Origin: DASQYE01 sp036389315
GTDB lineage: Bacteria > Acidobacteriota > Blastocatellia > Pyrinomonadales > Pyrinomonadaceae
Length of the DNA stretch: 64,000 nt
Direction of reading: 5' to 3'
Assembly (NCBI GenBank): GCA_036389315.1
Contig: DASVQF010000051.1
Location: 62,001 to 126,000, forward strand
The notes beneath the pieces are model-generated. The model had not been told where the DNA came from. It was given only the letters and a program-made list of their open reading frames with translations, and did not search any database. The position numbers and the translations under genes were made by a program. Below, piece after piece: positions 1 through 8,657 of the stretch. The first letter of the stretch is position 1. Each line of letters begins with the position of its first letter.

Positions 1-326
1 CCTTTTCTTTCATCTATTTTGGCGGCGAGGATAAAGTCGCTTTCCGTGAGGCCGTCTATCTTGTGCGTCCAGATTTGCACTTCGGCGTAGCCCCAGCCGA
101 AGCAGATGTCCGGGTGATGGCCCTGCTCCTCTGCGAGTTGGCCCAGACCGTCCACGAAGGCGAGCGCGTCGCGGAAATTTTTGAACTCGTAGCGCTTGCG
201 CAGGTGATGATCTTCGACCGCCTCCCAAGCCTCTAGCTCCCCGAGCAGCCTGTCTATCTCTTCGCTGCCGAGCGGTGGTACTCCGCCGCGACACGGCACG
301 CATTCGCGGCTCGCCAGTCTACTCAT
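1..326 (-). CDS. 4a-hydroxytetrahydrobiopterin dehydratase (pterin-4-alpha-carbinolamine dehydratase), partial at window edge
   Basis: The reverse strand reads without a stop from an ATG at 324-326 to the left edge, about 108 residues, so the 3' end lies outside the window. The N-terminus carries a Cys-x2-Cys followed by GGVPPL, common in this family, and the middle carries the active-site signature EEQGHHPDI with its His-His-Pro. The C-terminal part (EVQIWTHKIDGLTESD) also fits. The enzyme recycles the pterin cofactor of aromatic amino acid hydroxylases; no hydroxylase is visible here. It is divergent from the DUF1015 gene. Confidence 0.9.
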   Translation of the reverse strand, partial: MSRLASRECVPCRGGVPPLGSEEIDRLLGELEAWEAVEDHHLRKRYEFKNFRDALAFVDGLGQLAEEQGHHPDICFGWGYAEVQIWTHKIDGLTESDFILAAKIDERK

Positions 327-507
327 CTTCCCACTTCTCCTTTCCGTGAGGAGATATTCTTACAGCCGCGACCGGAAAACTTCAAACTTTTGCGGGCGAC
401 GGCCGCACTCGCCGGGGCGTTTCCAGACTTGGCAAAACGGGCTGCAAACGGATAGTCTTACGCTTCTAAGCTAAAGCATCTTACAGGTTCCAAGAGGAGA
501 GAGGCCC

Positions 508-1734
508 GTGGCAGTCATCCGTCCTTTTAGCGCCTTGCGTCCGCCGCCGGGCGAGCGCGCGGCACAGGTCGCCAGCCCGCCCTACGATGTCGTCAACACG
601 GAGGAGGCGCGAGAGCTTGCCTCCGGCAATCCTTTGAGCTTCCTGCACGTCTCGCGCCCGGAGATAGACATGCCCGACGGCACGGACATCTATAGCGACG
701 CCGTCTATGAGAAGGCGGCCGAGAATTTCCAGCGCCTCATAAAAGAGTGCCCGCTGGAGCAGGACGAGCCGAGCATCTATCTCTATCGCCTGATTATGGG
801 CGAGCACGAGCAGATCGGCCTGGTCGCCTGCTGCTCAGTGGACGAGTACGACCGTGACATCATTCGCAAACACGAGCGCACGCGCCGTGATAAAGAGGAT
901 GATCGCACGCGACACATCCTACGCTTACGCGCGCAGACGGGCCCGGTCTTTTTAACCTATCGCCCGAGCCGCGACGTAGACACGATGGTCATGGACACGA
1001 CGATGAGCGATGCCATCTTCGATTTCACGGCCCCGGACGGCATAGAGCATACGATCTGGCGCGTGCCCGACGCCCTGCGCTTCACCTACGCCCTTCGCGA
1101 CGTGCCGTTTCTCTACATAGCGGACGGCCATCATCGCGCCGCCAGCGCCAGCCGCGCCCGCGCCGCCCTCAAAGAGCAGAACCCCTCGCATACGGGCGAA
1201 GAGGAGTACAACTATTTTCTGGCAGTGCTTTTCCCCGCAGACCAGTTGCAGATTCTTCCCTACAACCGCGTCGTGCGCGACCTGAACGGACTTACGCCAG
1301 AGGATTTCCTCGCGGAAGTCGGAAAGAAGTTTCGCGTGACGGAAGGCGCTGCGCCGTCGCCTACGGCGCGCGGGCAGTGGAGCATGTGCCTGGGCGGGCG
1401 CTGGTACGGGCTCGCTCTGGGCGACGATGTGCCGCAGACGAACGACCCCGTAGCTTCGCTCGACGTGAGCCTGCTACAGGATTACCTGCTCGACCCAGTG
1501 CTCGGCATCAAGGATGTCCGGACGGACAAACGGATTGATTTCGTCGGCGGCGCGCGCGGCACAGAAGAGCTTGAGCGGCTCGTCCGTGAAGGGCGCGCGG
1601 CCGTCGCCTTCTCGCTTTACCCGACGACCGTTGACGATCTTCTGAAAGTCTCGGACGCGGGCAGCATCATGCCGCCCAAGTCAACCTGGTTCGAGCCCAA
1701 GCTGCGTGACGGTCTCTTGATTCATACCATTTGA
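508..1734 (+). CDS. DUF1015 family protein
   Basis: 408 residues with the DUF1015 opening MAVIRPFSALRPP and the segment ASPPYDVVN. It starts at GTG 508, behind an AGAGGAGAGAGG ribosome site. Near residue 207 is the motif ADGHHRAASA, which resembles the DGHHR loop of ParB/sulfiredoxin-fold enzymes such as the archaeal serine kinase SerK; that resemblance is from memory of the motif. It is cytosolic, with no signal peptide. serA follows after a 93-base spacer holding a hairpin, and serC lies 3 kb on, so a role in phosphoserine or serine metabolism is plausible but unproven. Confidence 0.88.
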   Translation: MAVIRPFSALRPPPGERAAQVASPPYDVVNTEEARELASGNPLSFLHVSRPEIDMPDGTDIYSDAVYEKAAENFQRLIKECPLEQDEPSIYLYRLIMGEHEQIGLVACCSVDEYDRDIIRKHERTRRDKEDDRTRHILRLRAQTGPVFLTYRPSRDVDTMVMDTTMSDAIFDFTAPDGIEHTIWRVPDALRFTYALRDVPFLYIADGHHRAASASRARAALKEQNPSHTGEEEYNYFLAVLFPADQLQILPYNRVVRDLNGLTPEDFLAEVGKKFRVTEGAAPSPTARGQWSMCLGGRWYGLALGDDVPQTNDPVASLDVSLLQDYLLDPVLGIKDVRTDKRIDFVGGARGTEELERLVREGRAAVAFSLYPTTVDDLLKVSDAGSIMPPKSTWFEPKLRDGLLIHTI

Positions 1735-1740
1735 AAGGCA

Positions 1741-1815
1741 GTGAAGAGTGACAAGTGACGAGTGACAAGCTGAAAGCATTGCTTTCGTTCTTGCTCGTCA
1801 CTCGTCACTCGCCAC
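1741..1815. repeat. Intergenic hairpin, GTGACAA-type short-repeat arms
   Basis: The left arm has AGTGACAAGTGACGAGTGACAAGC and the right arm GCTCGTCACTCGTCACTCGCCAC, around an AAGCATTGCTTT centre. It lies between the DUF1015 stop and the serA start. The arms are themselves tandem repeats of a seven-base unit. It probably acts as a terminator or RNA-processing site and belongs to the family described in the findings. Confidence 0.75.
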
Positions 1816-1827
1816 TGATTTATTGCT

Positions 1828-3036
1828 ATGCATGTGCTGATCGCGGATAAGTTCGAGCAGTCGGGCCTTGACGGCTTGCGAGTAATCGGCTGCGAAGTCT
1901 CTTATGAGCCGGATTTGAAGGACGAGTCTCTGGTCGAAGCCATCGGCGCGAAGGGGCCGGACGTGTTGGTCGTGCGCTCGACGAAGGTCACGGCGGCGAT
2001 GCTCGAAGCGGGCGCGCTCAAGCTGGTGGTGAGGGCTGGGGCGGGCTATAACACGATTGACGTGGCGGCAGCCTCGCGCTTAGGCATCTACGTCTCGAAC
2101 TGTCCGGGCAAGAACTCAATCGCCGTCGCCGAGCTTGCCTTCGCGCTCCTGCTCGCCCTTGATCGAAGAATCGCCGATAACGTCATCTCTTTACGCGAAG
2201 GGCGCTGGAATAAGAAGGAGTTCTCGAAGGCGCGCGGCCTCTACGGGCGCACGCTCGGCCTCATCGGCGTGGGCCAGATCGGGCAGGAGATGATTCCGCG
2301 CGCTCGCGCCTTCGGCATGCGCGTCGTCGCCTGGAGCCGCAGCCTGACTCAAGCGCGCGCCGAAGCTCTGGGCGTCGAGCGCAAAGAGAGCCCGCAGGAA
2401 GTGGCGCGTGATGCAGACGTTGTGAGCGTTCACCTCGCGCTCAAACCCGAGACGCGCTCTCTGATCGGCGCGGACGTTTTCAACTCCATGCGCGAGGGCG
2501 CTTACTTCATCAACACCTCTCGGGGCGAAGTCGTAGATCAACCGGCCCTGCTTCACGCCATCAGAACGCGCGGCATCCGCGCCGGCCTGGATGTCTACGC
2601 AGACGAGCCTGCCTCCGCCACGGGCGAGTTCACGGACGGGATAGCGCGCGAGCCCAATCTCTACGGCACGCACCACATCGGCGCGTCCACAGACCAGGCA
2701 CAGGAGGCGATTGCCGCCGAGACCGTCCGCATCATTCAATCTTTCAAAGAGACCGGACAGGTTCCGAACGTCGTCAACCTGTCGAAGCGCACGCCCGCCA
2801 CGCACCGCCTGGTCGTGCGCCACCGCGACCGGCCCGGCGTGCTCGCCGCAGTCCTGGACGCCATCCGCGCGGCGCAGATCAACGTGCAGGAGATGGAGAA
2901 CATCATCTTCGAGGGCTCCGAAGCAGCCGTCGCGCGCATCAATCTTGAGAGCGAGCCGCCCCGCGAAACCCTCGACAGATTGCGCGCAGAGAACCCGGAC
3001 ATCCTTGAGCTTAATCTGCTGGAAATCAGAAGCTAG
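1828..3036 (+). CDS. serA: D-3-phosphoglycerate dehydrogenase
   Basis: 402 residues. It catalyses the first step of serine synthesis, oxidising 3-phosphoglycerate with NAD. The Rossmann loop GLIGVGQIGQ is at about 144-153. The catalytic Arg is in NTSRGEVVD (about 232), the Glu in DVYADEP (about 260) and the His in HHIGAST (about 283). A C-terminal ACT domain begins near residue 327 (HRDRPGVLAAVLDAI) and probably senses serine. It is of the short type, without the extra intervening domain of the roughly 530-residue enzymes. serC lies downstream, but two unrelated-looking genes separate them. Confidence 0.95.
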   Translation: MHVLIADKFEQSGLDGLRVIGCEVSYEPDLKDESLVEAIGAKGPDVLVVRSTKVTAAMLEAGALKLVVRAGAGYNTIDVAAASRLGIYVSNCPGKNSIAVAELAFALLLALDRRIADNVISLREGRWNKKEFSKARGLYGRTLGLIGVGQIGQEMIPRARAFGMRVVAWSRSLTQARAEALGVERKESPQEVARDADVVSVHLALKPETRSLIGADVFNSMREGAYFINTSRGEVVDQPALLHAIRTRGIRAGLDVYADEPASATGEFTDGIAREPNLYGTHHIGASTDQAQEAIAAETVRIIQSFKETGQVPNVVNLSKRTPATHRLVVRHRDRPGVLAAVLDAIRAAQINVQEMENIIFEGSEAAVARINLESEPPRETLDRLRAENPDILELNLLEIRS

Positions 3037-3057
3037 CTTCTCTCTTTGGAGGCAGCG

Positions 3058-3813
3058 ATGAAAAACAGAAGCGCCGTAATCTTGCTGCTTTGCCTGACGA
3101 GCATTGTGTCAGCCGGGATGAATAACGCCGCACAGGCGCAACAGGCGCGCGCGAGCCAACCCAGCACCGCCTTGAACGGAGCGAAATGCCCCGCGTTCGT
3201 CACGGTGAGCGGCGCTGTGCGCGCTCCCGCCCGGCTTGAGCTGCGGCGCAGAGTGCGTCTTTATGAGGCGCTGGCAGTCGTCGGTGGACTAACCGAAATG
3301 GCGACATCAAAGATTCAGATAACTCATGCTGCGCCGCAGGATTTGGAGTGTGACGGAGGCGCGACAGATAAAAGCCCTGAGAGCCTGGTTGAGAGCTTCG
3401 ATTTAACCGAACATCTACTCGGCTCCGAGAAGGCCAATCCTTATTTGCGGCCCGGCGACATTGTGAACGTTCAGGAAGCCGGAGTCGCCTATATTATCGG
3501 CGGCGTGCTAAGACCGCAGTCAATCATTCTCAGAGGGCCAACTACCATCACGCAGGCCATCGCATTGGCCGGTGGTCTTCGGCCGGGAACAGGCGCAGAT
3601 AGAATCTATATCTACAGGCGAAGCCCTAAGGACGCTACTTTAACTAACATCCACATTGACTTTAAAGCGATCAAGAAAAGACGCGCCGAAGACCTCTTGC
3701 TTCAGCCGTACGATATTATCGAAGTGCGAGACAGGCGCTTGCATGTAAGGCCGCCACAGATTTTCCCTGTGAAGCCGGAAGCGATCCGGCACGGAACGCG
3801 CGTTGTTTACTGA
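3058..3813 (+). CDS. SLBB-domain polysaccharide export-like protein
   Basis: 251 residues. I chose ATG 3058 rather than the in-frame ATG 3046 because TTTGGAGGCAGCG sits directly before it. A signal peptide (residues 1 to about 30, ending AQAQ) has no lipobox. Two SLBB-type units follow: VSGAVRAPARLELRRR...ALAVVGGLTE near 45-80 and IIGGVLRPQSIILRG...AIALAGGLRPG near 145-180. Wza-like exporters use such domains in the periplasm. No Wzc kinase or polymerase is next to it, so it may be an accessory or orphan export protein. Confidence 0.8.
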   Translation: MKNRSAVILLLCLTSIVSAGMNNAAQAQQARASQPSTALNGAKCPAFVTVSGAVRAPARLELRRRVRLYEALAVVGGLTEMATSKIQITHAAPQDLECDGGATDKSPESLVESFDLTEHLLGSEKANPYLRPGDIVNVQEAGVAYIIGGVLRPQSIILRGPTTITQAIALAGGLRPGTGADRIYIYRRSPKDATLTNIHIDFKAIKKRRAEDLLLQPYDIIEVRDRRLHVRPPQIFPVKPEAIRHGTRVVY

Positions 3814-3840
3814 AGCCTTTGAGAAAAGATCCTCGACACC

Positions 3841-4629
3841 ATGCAGACGACACTCATCACAGGCGCATCGAGCGGCATCGGCGAAGTCTTCGCGCGAAGG
3901 CTCGCCGCCGAAGGGCAGAACGTGCTGCTCGTGGCGCGCTCGGCGGAGCGGCTCGCGACCATCTGTAATGAGCTAGGCAGGGCCGGGAGAGTCAGCGCGC
4001 AATACGTGGCCATTGATTTGTCGGAGCGAGATGCGCCCGCGCGCCTGTATGAAGAGAGTGAGCGGCGCGGCCTGACAATTGAGACGCTCGTTAACAACGC
4101 GGGCTTCGGCTCGATGGGCGATTTTATGGCGCAGGAGATAGAGCGCGAGCTGAACATGATAGACCTGAACATCAGGGCGCTCGTCGAGCTGACCTATCGC
4201 TATCTCGCCGGGATGCGCGAGCGCAGGCGCGGCAATATCATCAACGTCGCTTCGACGGCAGGCTTTCAGCCCGTGCCCTTCATGGCGACCTACGCCGCGA
4301 CCAAGGCTTTCGTGCTCTCCTTCTCCGAAGCCCTGTGGGAAGAGAATCGTCCGCTCGGCATTCGCGTGATGGCCCTGTGTCCGGGCGTGACCGAGACCAA
4401 TTTCTTCGACGCGGCGAAGATCGAGCGCCCGCCGATGCGCGTCGCACAGACGCCCGAGCAGGTAGTCGAGACGGCGCTGGCGGGCTTGCGGCGCGGGCGC
4501 AGCCACGTCATCTCCGGCTGGGCCAACTATTTTATGACAGAATCGGAACGACTCTTGCCGCGCTCGCTCATTGCGCGCCTGGTCGGAAACGTTCTCAGAC
4601 CAAGATACCAGAACAGCAGTGGCAAGTGA
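3841..4629 (+). CDS. Short-chain dehydrogenase/reductase
   Basis: 262 residues of classical SDR build: nucleotide-binding TGASSGIGE at about 7-15, NNAG near residue 85, a catalytic Ser in NVASTAGF, and the YAATK active-site Tyr-x3-Lys near 150. The tail LLPRSLIARLVG resembles SDRs annotated as acting on lipids or ketoacyl substrates (DltE/YqjQ-like), but the substrate cannot be read from sequence. It sits between the SLBB gene and serC, followed by a repeat hairpin. Confidence 0.88.
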   Translation: MQTTLITGASSGIGEVFARRLAAEGQNVLLVARSAERLATICNELGRAGRVSAQYVAIDLSERDAPARLYEESERRGLTIETLVNNAGFGSMGDFMAQEIERELNMIDLNIRALVELTYRYLAGMRERRRGNIINVASTAGFQPVPFMATYAATKAFVLSFSEALWEENRPLGIRVMALCPGVTETNFFDAAKIERPPMRVAQTPEQVVETALAGLRRGRSHVISGWANYFMTESERLLPRSLIARLVGNVLRPRYQNSSGK

Positions 4630-4687
4630 GGAGCGACAAGTGACGAGAGAAATGCTTTTCAGCTTGTCACTCGCCACTTGTCACTCA
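4619..4687. repeat. Intergenic hairpin, GTGACAA-type
   Basis: The arm GTGGCAAGTGAGGAGCGACAAG pairs imperfectly (about 18 of 22) with CTTGTCACTCGCCACTTGTCAC. It overlaps the end of the SDR gene and precedes the serC ribosome site. It belongs to the same family as the hairpin at 1741. Confidence 0.6.
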
Positions 4688-4707
4688 TGACTGCTTTTAG
4701 GAGATAA

Positions 4708-5796
4708 ATGATGAGTGAGAGAATCTTTAATTTCAGCGCGGGGCCTGCGGTGCTGCCGCTCTCTGTGCTGGAAGAGGCGCAGCGCGAGCTGGTGAGTTTG
4801 CCGGGCGTGGGGATGTCAATTCTGGAGATCAGCCATCGCTCCAAGACCTTCGACGAGATCATCGCGCAGGCCGAAGGCGGCGTGCGTGATCTTCTGAACC
4901 TGCCGGACAACTATCACGTCCTCTTCTTGCAGGGCGGCGCGAGCCTTCAGTTCTCCATGATCCCGATGAACTTTCTGCCCCGTGAGGGAAGCGCGGACTA
5001 TATCCTGACGGGCAGTTGGGGCAAGAAGGCGCTCAAGGAGGCTAAGCGCGCGGGGGCCGTGAGTGTTGCGGCCACGATGGCCGACTCCAATTTCACGCGC
5101 GTCCCCGCACAGGACGAGCTGAAGCTAGACCCGCACGCGGCCTACGTGCATTTCACCTCGAACGAAACGATTGAGGGCGTCGAATGGAAGCAGGAGCCGG
5201 AAGTGGGAGACGTGCCGCTCGTCTGCGACGCCTCGTCCGACATCCTCTCGCGCCCCGTAGCGGTCGAGAAATACGCGCTCATCTACGCCGGGGCGCAGAA
5301 GAACATGGGCCCATCGGGCGTGACGCTCGTCATCCTCCGCGACGACCTGCTCTCGCGCATCCCCGAAGGGCTGCACACGATGCTCGACTATCGCACGCAC
5401 GTCGAGGCCAAGTCGCTCTATAACACGCCGAACACCTTCGGCATCTACATCATCATGCTCGTCACACGCTGGCTCAAGGAGAAGGGGGGCTTAGAAGGGA
5501 TGCATCGTGAGAACGAGGCCAAAGCGCAACTCCTTTATGATGCGATTGACGCGACCGCTTTCTATCGCGGCCACGCCGATGCGGACTCGCGCTCCCTGAT
5601 GAACGTCACGTTCCGGCTGCCTTCCGAAGAATTGGAGAAGCAGTTCGCCAAAGAGGCCACGGAGGCGGGCCTAGACGGCCTCAAAGGTCACCGCTCGGTG
5701 GGCGGCATACGCGCCTCCATCTACAACGCCTTCCCGCGCGAAGGCGTCGAGGCGCTCGTCTCGTTTATGAAAGAGTTCGAGAGGAAACACGGCTAA
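4708..5796 (+). CDS. serC: Phosphoserine aminotransferase
   Basis: 362 residues. It converts 3-phosphohydroxypyruvate and glutamate to phosphoserine, the step after SerA. The typical opening is IFNFSAGPAVLP. The PLP-binding Lys is in YAGAQKNMGPSG (about Lys198), and GHRSVGGIRASIYNA near the C-terminus is typical. AGGAGATAA precedes a double ATG (4708 and 4711), either of which could be used. No phosphoserine phosphatase gene is recognisable in the window. It ends convergently with the RRM gene across a perfect hairpin. Confidence 0.95.
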   Translation: MMSERIFNFSAGPAVLPLSVLEEAQRELVSLPGVGMSILEISHRSKTFDEIIAQAEGGVRDLLNLPDNYHVLFLQGGASLQFSMIPMNFLPREGSADYILTGSWGKKALKEAKRAGAVSVAATMADSNFTRVPAQDELKLDPHAAYVHFTSNETIEGVEWKQEPEVGDVPLVCDASSDILSRPVAVEKYALIYAGAQKNMGPSGVTLVILRDDLLSRIPEGLHTMLDYRTHVEAKSLYNTPNTFGIYIIMLVTRWLKEKGGLEGMHRENEAKAQLLYDAIDATAFYRGHADADSRSLMNVTFRLPSEELEKQFAKEATEAGLDGLKGHRSVGGIRASIYNAFPREGVEALVSFMKEFERKHG

Positions 5797-5813
5797 GGGG
5801 GAGGCCAAAGTAA

Positions 5814-5865
5814 AAAGAGAAAAGCAGGGATGAAGAGCATGCTTTTCATCCCTGCTTTTCTCTTT
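5814..5865. terminator. Bidirectional terminator hairpin, perfect 21-bp stem
   Basis: Bases 5814-5834 (AAAGAGAAAAGCAGGGATGAA) are exactly complementary to 5845-5865, with a 10-base loop. The outer stem is A-rich then T-rich, so either strand gives a stem followed by a U-rich run. It separates the convergent serC and RRM genes. The core AGGGATGA matches the unit of the larger hairpin family. Confidence 0.88.
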
Positions 5866-5883
5866 TCCCTTTTGACCTGTGCT

Positions 5884-6273
5884 TTACCAGCGCGGCTCGC
5901 GGTCATTGCGACCGCCACCGCCACCGCCGCCGCCGTAACCGCCGCGATCACGACCGCCACCGCCGCCATAGCCACCGCGTCCGCCGCCGCCACCGGGCCC
6001 GCGTCCACCGCCGCCGCCGCGATCAGTCTTCGGCTTGGCCTCGTTGACGGTCAGGTTGCGACCCCCAAGCTCCTTGCCGTTGAACATCTCTATGGCCTTA
6101 GCCGCTTCTTCAGCCGTAGCCATTTCGACAAAGCCGAAGCCTCGCGAGCGACCCGTCTCGCGATCTTCGATCACCGATGCTGATTCCACCGTACCCGCCT
6201 GCGAGAACATATCGCGCAACTCGTCGCCGGAGGTACGGAACGAGAGATTACCGACATAAAGTTTCGTAGCCAT
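5884..6273 (-). CDS. RNA-binding protein, RRM with RGG-type tail
   Basis: 129 residues. It has a single RRM at about 1-82, with RNP2 (KLYVGNLSF) near the start and RNP1 (RGFGFVEM) near residues 45-52. The rest is a low-complexity Gly/Arg tail (GGGGRGGYGGGGG type). This is the design of cyanobacterial Rbp proteins, which are cold- or stress-induced. GAAGGACTAAAAAAACAG precedes the ATG. A long upstream region (6274-6758) leaves room for a regulatory leader. Confidence 0.93.
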   Translation of the reverse strand: MATKLYVGNLSFRTSGDELRDMFSQAGTVESASVIEDRETGRSRGFGFVEMATAEEAAKAIEMFNGKELGGRNLTVNEAKPKTDRGGGGGRGPGGGGGRGGYGGGGGRDRGGYGGGGGGGGRNDREPRW

Positions 6274-6758
6274 CTGTTTTTTTAGTCCTTCAGGGTCAAA
6301 GGAAGCGCGGGCTGAAGTTGAATCGCAGAAATGAAGGCGGGGAGCCCTTAATCCCTCTCTGGCGAAACGCGACGCGCCCGTCTGCTCTAGTAGTCACGAG
6401 AGCGGCTTCTGACAGGTTAACAAACTAGCCTCACTCTCTCCTCAGCCGAACGTCGTCGCAGTACGGTCACGGACAGGCGCGATCACCGTTGACGCGCGAG
6501 AGCAGGAACTTGACGGCCCAAGTATGCCCTAAATTTCCGGCTGAGCGCAAGCTTTTCCTGAAATTCCCCGGCCCAAGACGAAGGGGCCCGGCCGGGCAAC
6601 TCGACCGCCCCGCCAGCGACTCTTATGACACGTTTATATCTCGTCTGCCGCCGCCCTCTACGGGCCGGGCGGTCGTCTTGAATCTTGCAGCCAAAAAGTG
6701 CATCATCGGCAAGTGTTTCTCTTCGAGCTTATCAACAAGTGACGAAAGTGAAGGTGTT
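6274..6758. other. Divergent intergenic region, 485 bases
   Basis: It separates the RRM gene (reverse) from the secreted-protein gene (forward) and should hold both promoters. It contains CTGACAGGTTAACAAACTAGCC around 6409-6429 but no promoter I can call confidently. An open frame enters it from 6489, but its first 90 codons do not look like protein and no start there has a ribosome site. Confidence 0.5.
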
Positions 6759-7463
6759 ATGCATTCTCTGCGCTTCTTTATGTTGGCCGCGATGCTCCTG
6801 GCTTCGGTCGCCGCTTCGGTTGCGGCGCAGGCAGGGGCATCTGCTAAAACTGCGTCGTCTTGTGCGCTCAAGCAAGCACCGGAGCTGGCCGGGTTTCGGC
6901 TGGGCATGTCTTTGGAGGCTGTGAAAAAGAGTCTCGCCGATGCGAGCATGTTTGACAGCCATCTCTCGGCCAAGAGCACGACGGGCGCGCGGGCCGTCAA
7001 CGTCTCGGCCGCAGAGTTGAGCGAGAAGGCCGGGGAGGGCATAGAGAGCGTCTATCTCAGCTTCGTGGACGAGAGGCTGACCCACATCAAAGTCACCTTT
7101 AACGGGGCGGGGCAGTGGGACGGCTTGCAGGATTTCTTTGCGCGCGAATCCGAACGGCTCGGCCTTCCCAAGCCTGCGGGCGCGTCAAGTTTCGAGGGCT
7201 CCGGCGGTAATGAGAGATACATGGTCAAGTGCGAGGCTTTCAGCGCCGTGCTCGGCTACGCCTTCGGCGTCTCGCCTAACGTCTCGGTCTCGGATATGGC
7301 TGCGCGCACGCTCGTTGACAAGCGTCGAGACAAGGACGAAACAGGAGTCCGCCAGACCCGTGTGCGCTCTCTGCCGAGCCCGTTCCCACGACCACCCAAC
7401 CCGCTCCCCCCGCAGACGAGCGAGCCCGGCCCGAAAGAGCCTAAGACGCGTGGGCCCAATTAA
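6759..7463 (+). CDS. Secreted protein with the APxxAGFRLGM domain
   Basis: 234 residues from ATG 6759, where a signal peptide begins (MHSLRFFMLAAMLLASVAAS, cleaved near SVAAQA). The mature part opens with CALKQAPELAGFRLGMSLEAV. The last 165 residues of the TolC protein at 36258 carry the same pattern (CTLGLREAPAIAGFRLGMTTEEV), followed by a matching strand (YLSFVDERLTHIKVTF here, IEMLDGRVVYIRISY there). A proline-rich tail ends the protein. Function unknown; probably periplasmic. Confidence 0.75.
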   Translation: MHSLRFFMLAAMLLASVAASVAAQAGASAKTASSCALKQAPELAGFRLGMSLEAVKKSLADASMFDSHLSAKSTTGARAVNVSAAELSEKAGEGIESVYLSFVDERLTHIKVTFNGAGQWDGLQDFFARESERLGLPKPAGASSFEGSGGNERYMVKCEAFSAVLGYAFGVSPNVSVSDMAARTLVDKRRDKDETGVRQTRVRSLPSPFPRPPNPLPPQTSEPGPKEPKTRGPN

Positions 7464-7537
7464 GCATCCCCGTCAGATAGAACATTAGCCGAGACCTCTT
7501 CGGCCGTGGCCGTTCGCGACCGGCCAGACCTCCATAC

Positions 7538-8632
7538 ATGGGCGCTCCCGTGACGACAGGCGAAGTGCAGATCAAGCAGTTCGAGCTTAGCGAGCGCGAA
7601 GCCCTGCTCGCTTTCCTGCGCGAAGCCTACGCCGAAGACCCGCGCAAGAGCGAGCCGGCCTACTGGCAATGGCACTACCTGGAAAACCCGCACACAGACC
7701 CGGGGGATGTCCCGCTGTGGGTCGTCAAAAACGGCGAGCGGATCGTGGGCCAGACGGCCACGCTGCCCGTCGAGCTGAAGCTCGGAGCAGAGACCCGCCG
7801 CTCGATCTGGATTCTGGACTTCATCGTCAACGCCGAGTATCGCGGCAAGGGTTTGGGCAAGGCTCTGGTCGCGGCGGCGCGCGATGCCTGCCCGACCATG
7901 TTCGCCCTCGGCTTCAACGAACAATCGGAGCGCGTGCTGCGAAGTCTCAAATGGGTCATGATGGGGCGCATCGGTCGCTATCATCGCTTGCTCTTTCCAG
8001 GCGACGCTTTGGGCGAGATGTCGCGCCGGAGCGTCGTGCGCGGAGCTTTGAACCTGGGCTTCGCTCCTTTTCGCCCACGCCCGCGCGCTCCCAGGCGTGA
8101 AGGCTTAAGTCTCCGTGAAGTCACGAGCTTCGACGAGACGTTCGATCTCTTGTGGAAGGAAGCTTCCCCGCAGTGGCCTTGCGCCGTGGTGAGGCGGGCG
8201 CGCTTTCTGGAATGGCAGTTCATGCGACAGCCCGGAAAGAAGTTCGACGTGCTCGGCCTCTATGAAGGAGCGCGGCTCCTGGGCTACGTCGTGCTCTTTT
8301 TCCGCAAGGCCGAGCGGAGGGGCGGCGCTCCCCCGAAGGCTGCCATCTCGGACATCTTCTATCTGCGGGACGCTTCCGTGGATGTGGTCGAAGAGCTGTT
8401 GCAGGCCGCGTTGCGGCTGGCGATAGAACGTCGCGCCGGGAGCCTCGTTATAGACGTGCTCGACCCGCGCGTCGAAGAGCATCTGCGCCGCCTCGGCTTC
8501 TGGCGCATCAAGAACTCGCCGCAGTTTATGACCTACGCGCCTGATCGCCCGGACTTGATGTACGACATGGGGAAATGGTTTTTGACACGCGCCGACTCTG
8601 ACGTTAGCATCTTCGAGCAACCCAATCTCTAA
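7538..8632 (+). CDS. GNAT family N-acetyltransferase
   Basis: 364 residues. The N-terminal half is a GNAT fold: WILDFIVNAEYRGKGLGKALV near 90-110 holds the acetyl-CoA loop (RGKGLGK). The C-terminal half could be a second, degenerate acyltransferase lobe. There is no signal peptide. A polysaccharide deacetylase gene follows 25 bases later, so the pair may modify a surface or exopolysaccharide, but the substrate is not readable. The ATG 7538 has only a weak ribosome site. Confidence 0.8.
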   Translation: MGAPVTTGEVQIKQFELSEREALLAFLREAYAEDPRKSEPAYWQWHYLENPHTDPGDVPLWVVKNGERIVGQTATLPVELKLGAETRRSIWILDFIVNAEYRGKGLGKALVAAARDACPTMFALGFNEQSERVLRSLKWVMMGRIGRYHRLLFPGDALGEMSRRSVVRGALNLGFAPFRPRPRAPRREGLSLREVTSFDETFDLLWKEASPQWPCAVVRRARFLEWQFMRQPGKKFDVLGLYEGARLLGYVVLFFRKAERRGGAPPKAAISDIFYLRDASVDVVEELLQAALRLAIERRAGSLVIDVLDPRVEEHLRRLGFWRIKNSPQFMTYAPDRPDLMYDMGKWFLTRADSDVSIFEQPNL

Positions 8633-8657
8633 GAAGGATGAAGAATAGCCGAAGGTC

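Noticed and set aside
6489..6758. Extended N-terminus of the secreted protein from an ATG at 6489
   Set aside because: The added 90 residues show no protein-like features and would bury the signal peptide that starts at ATG 6759.
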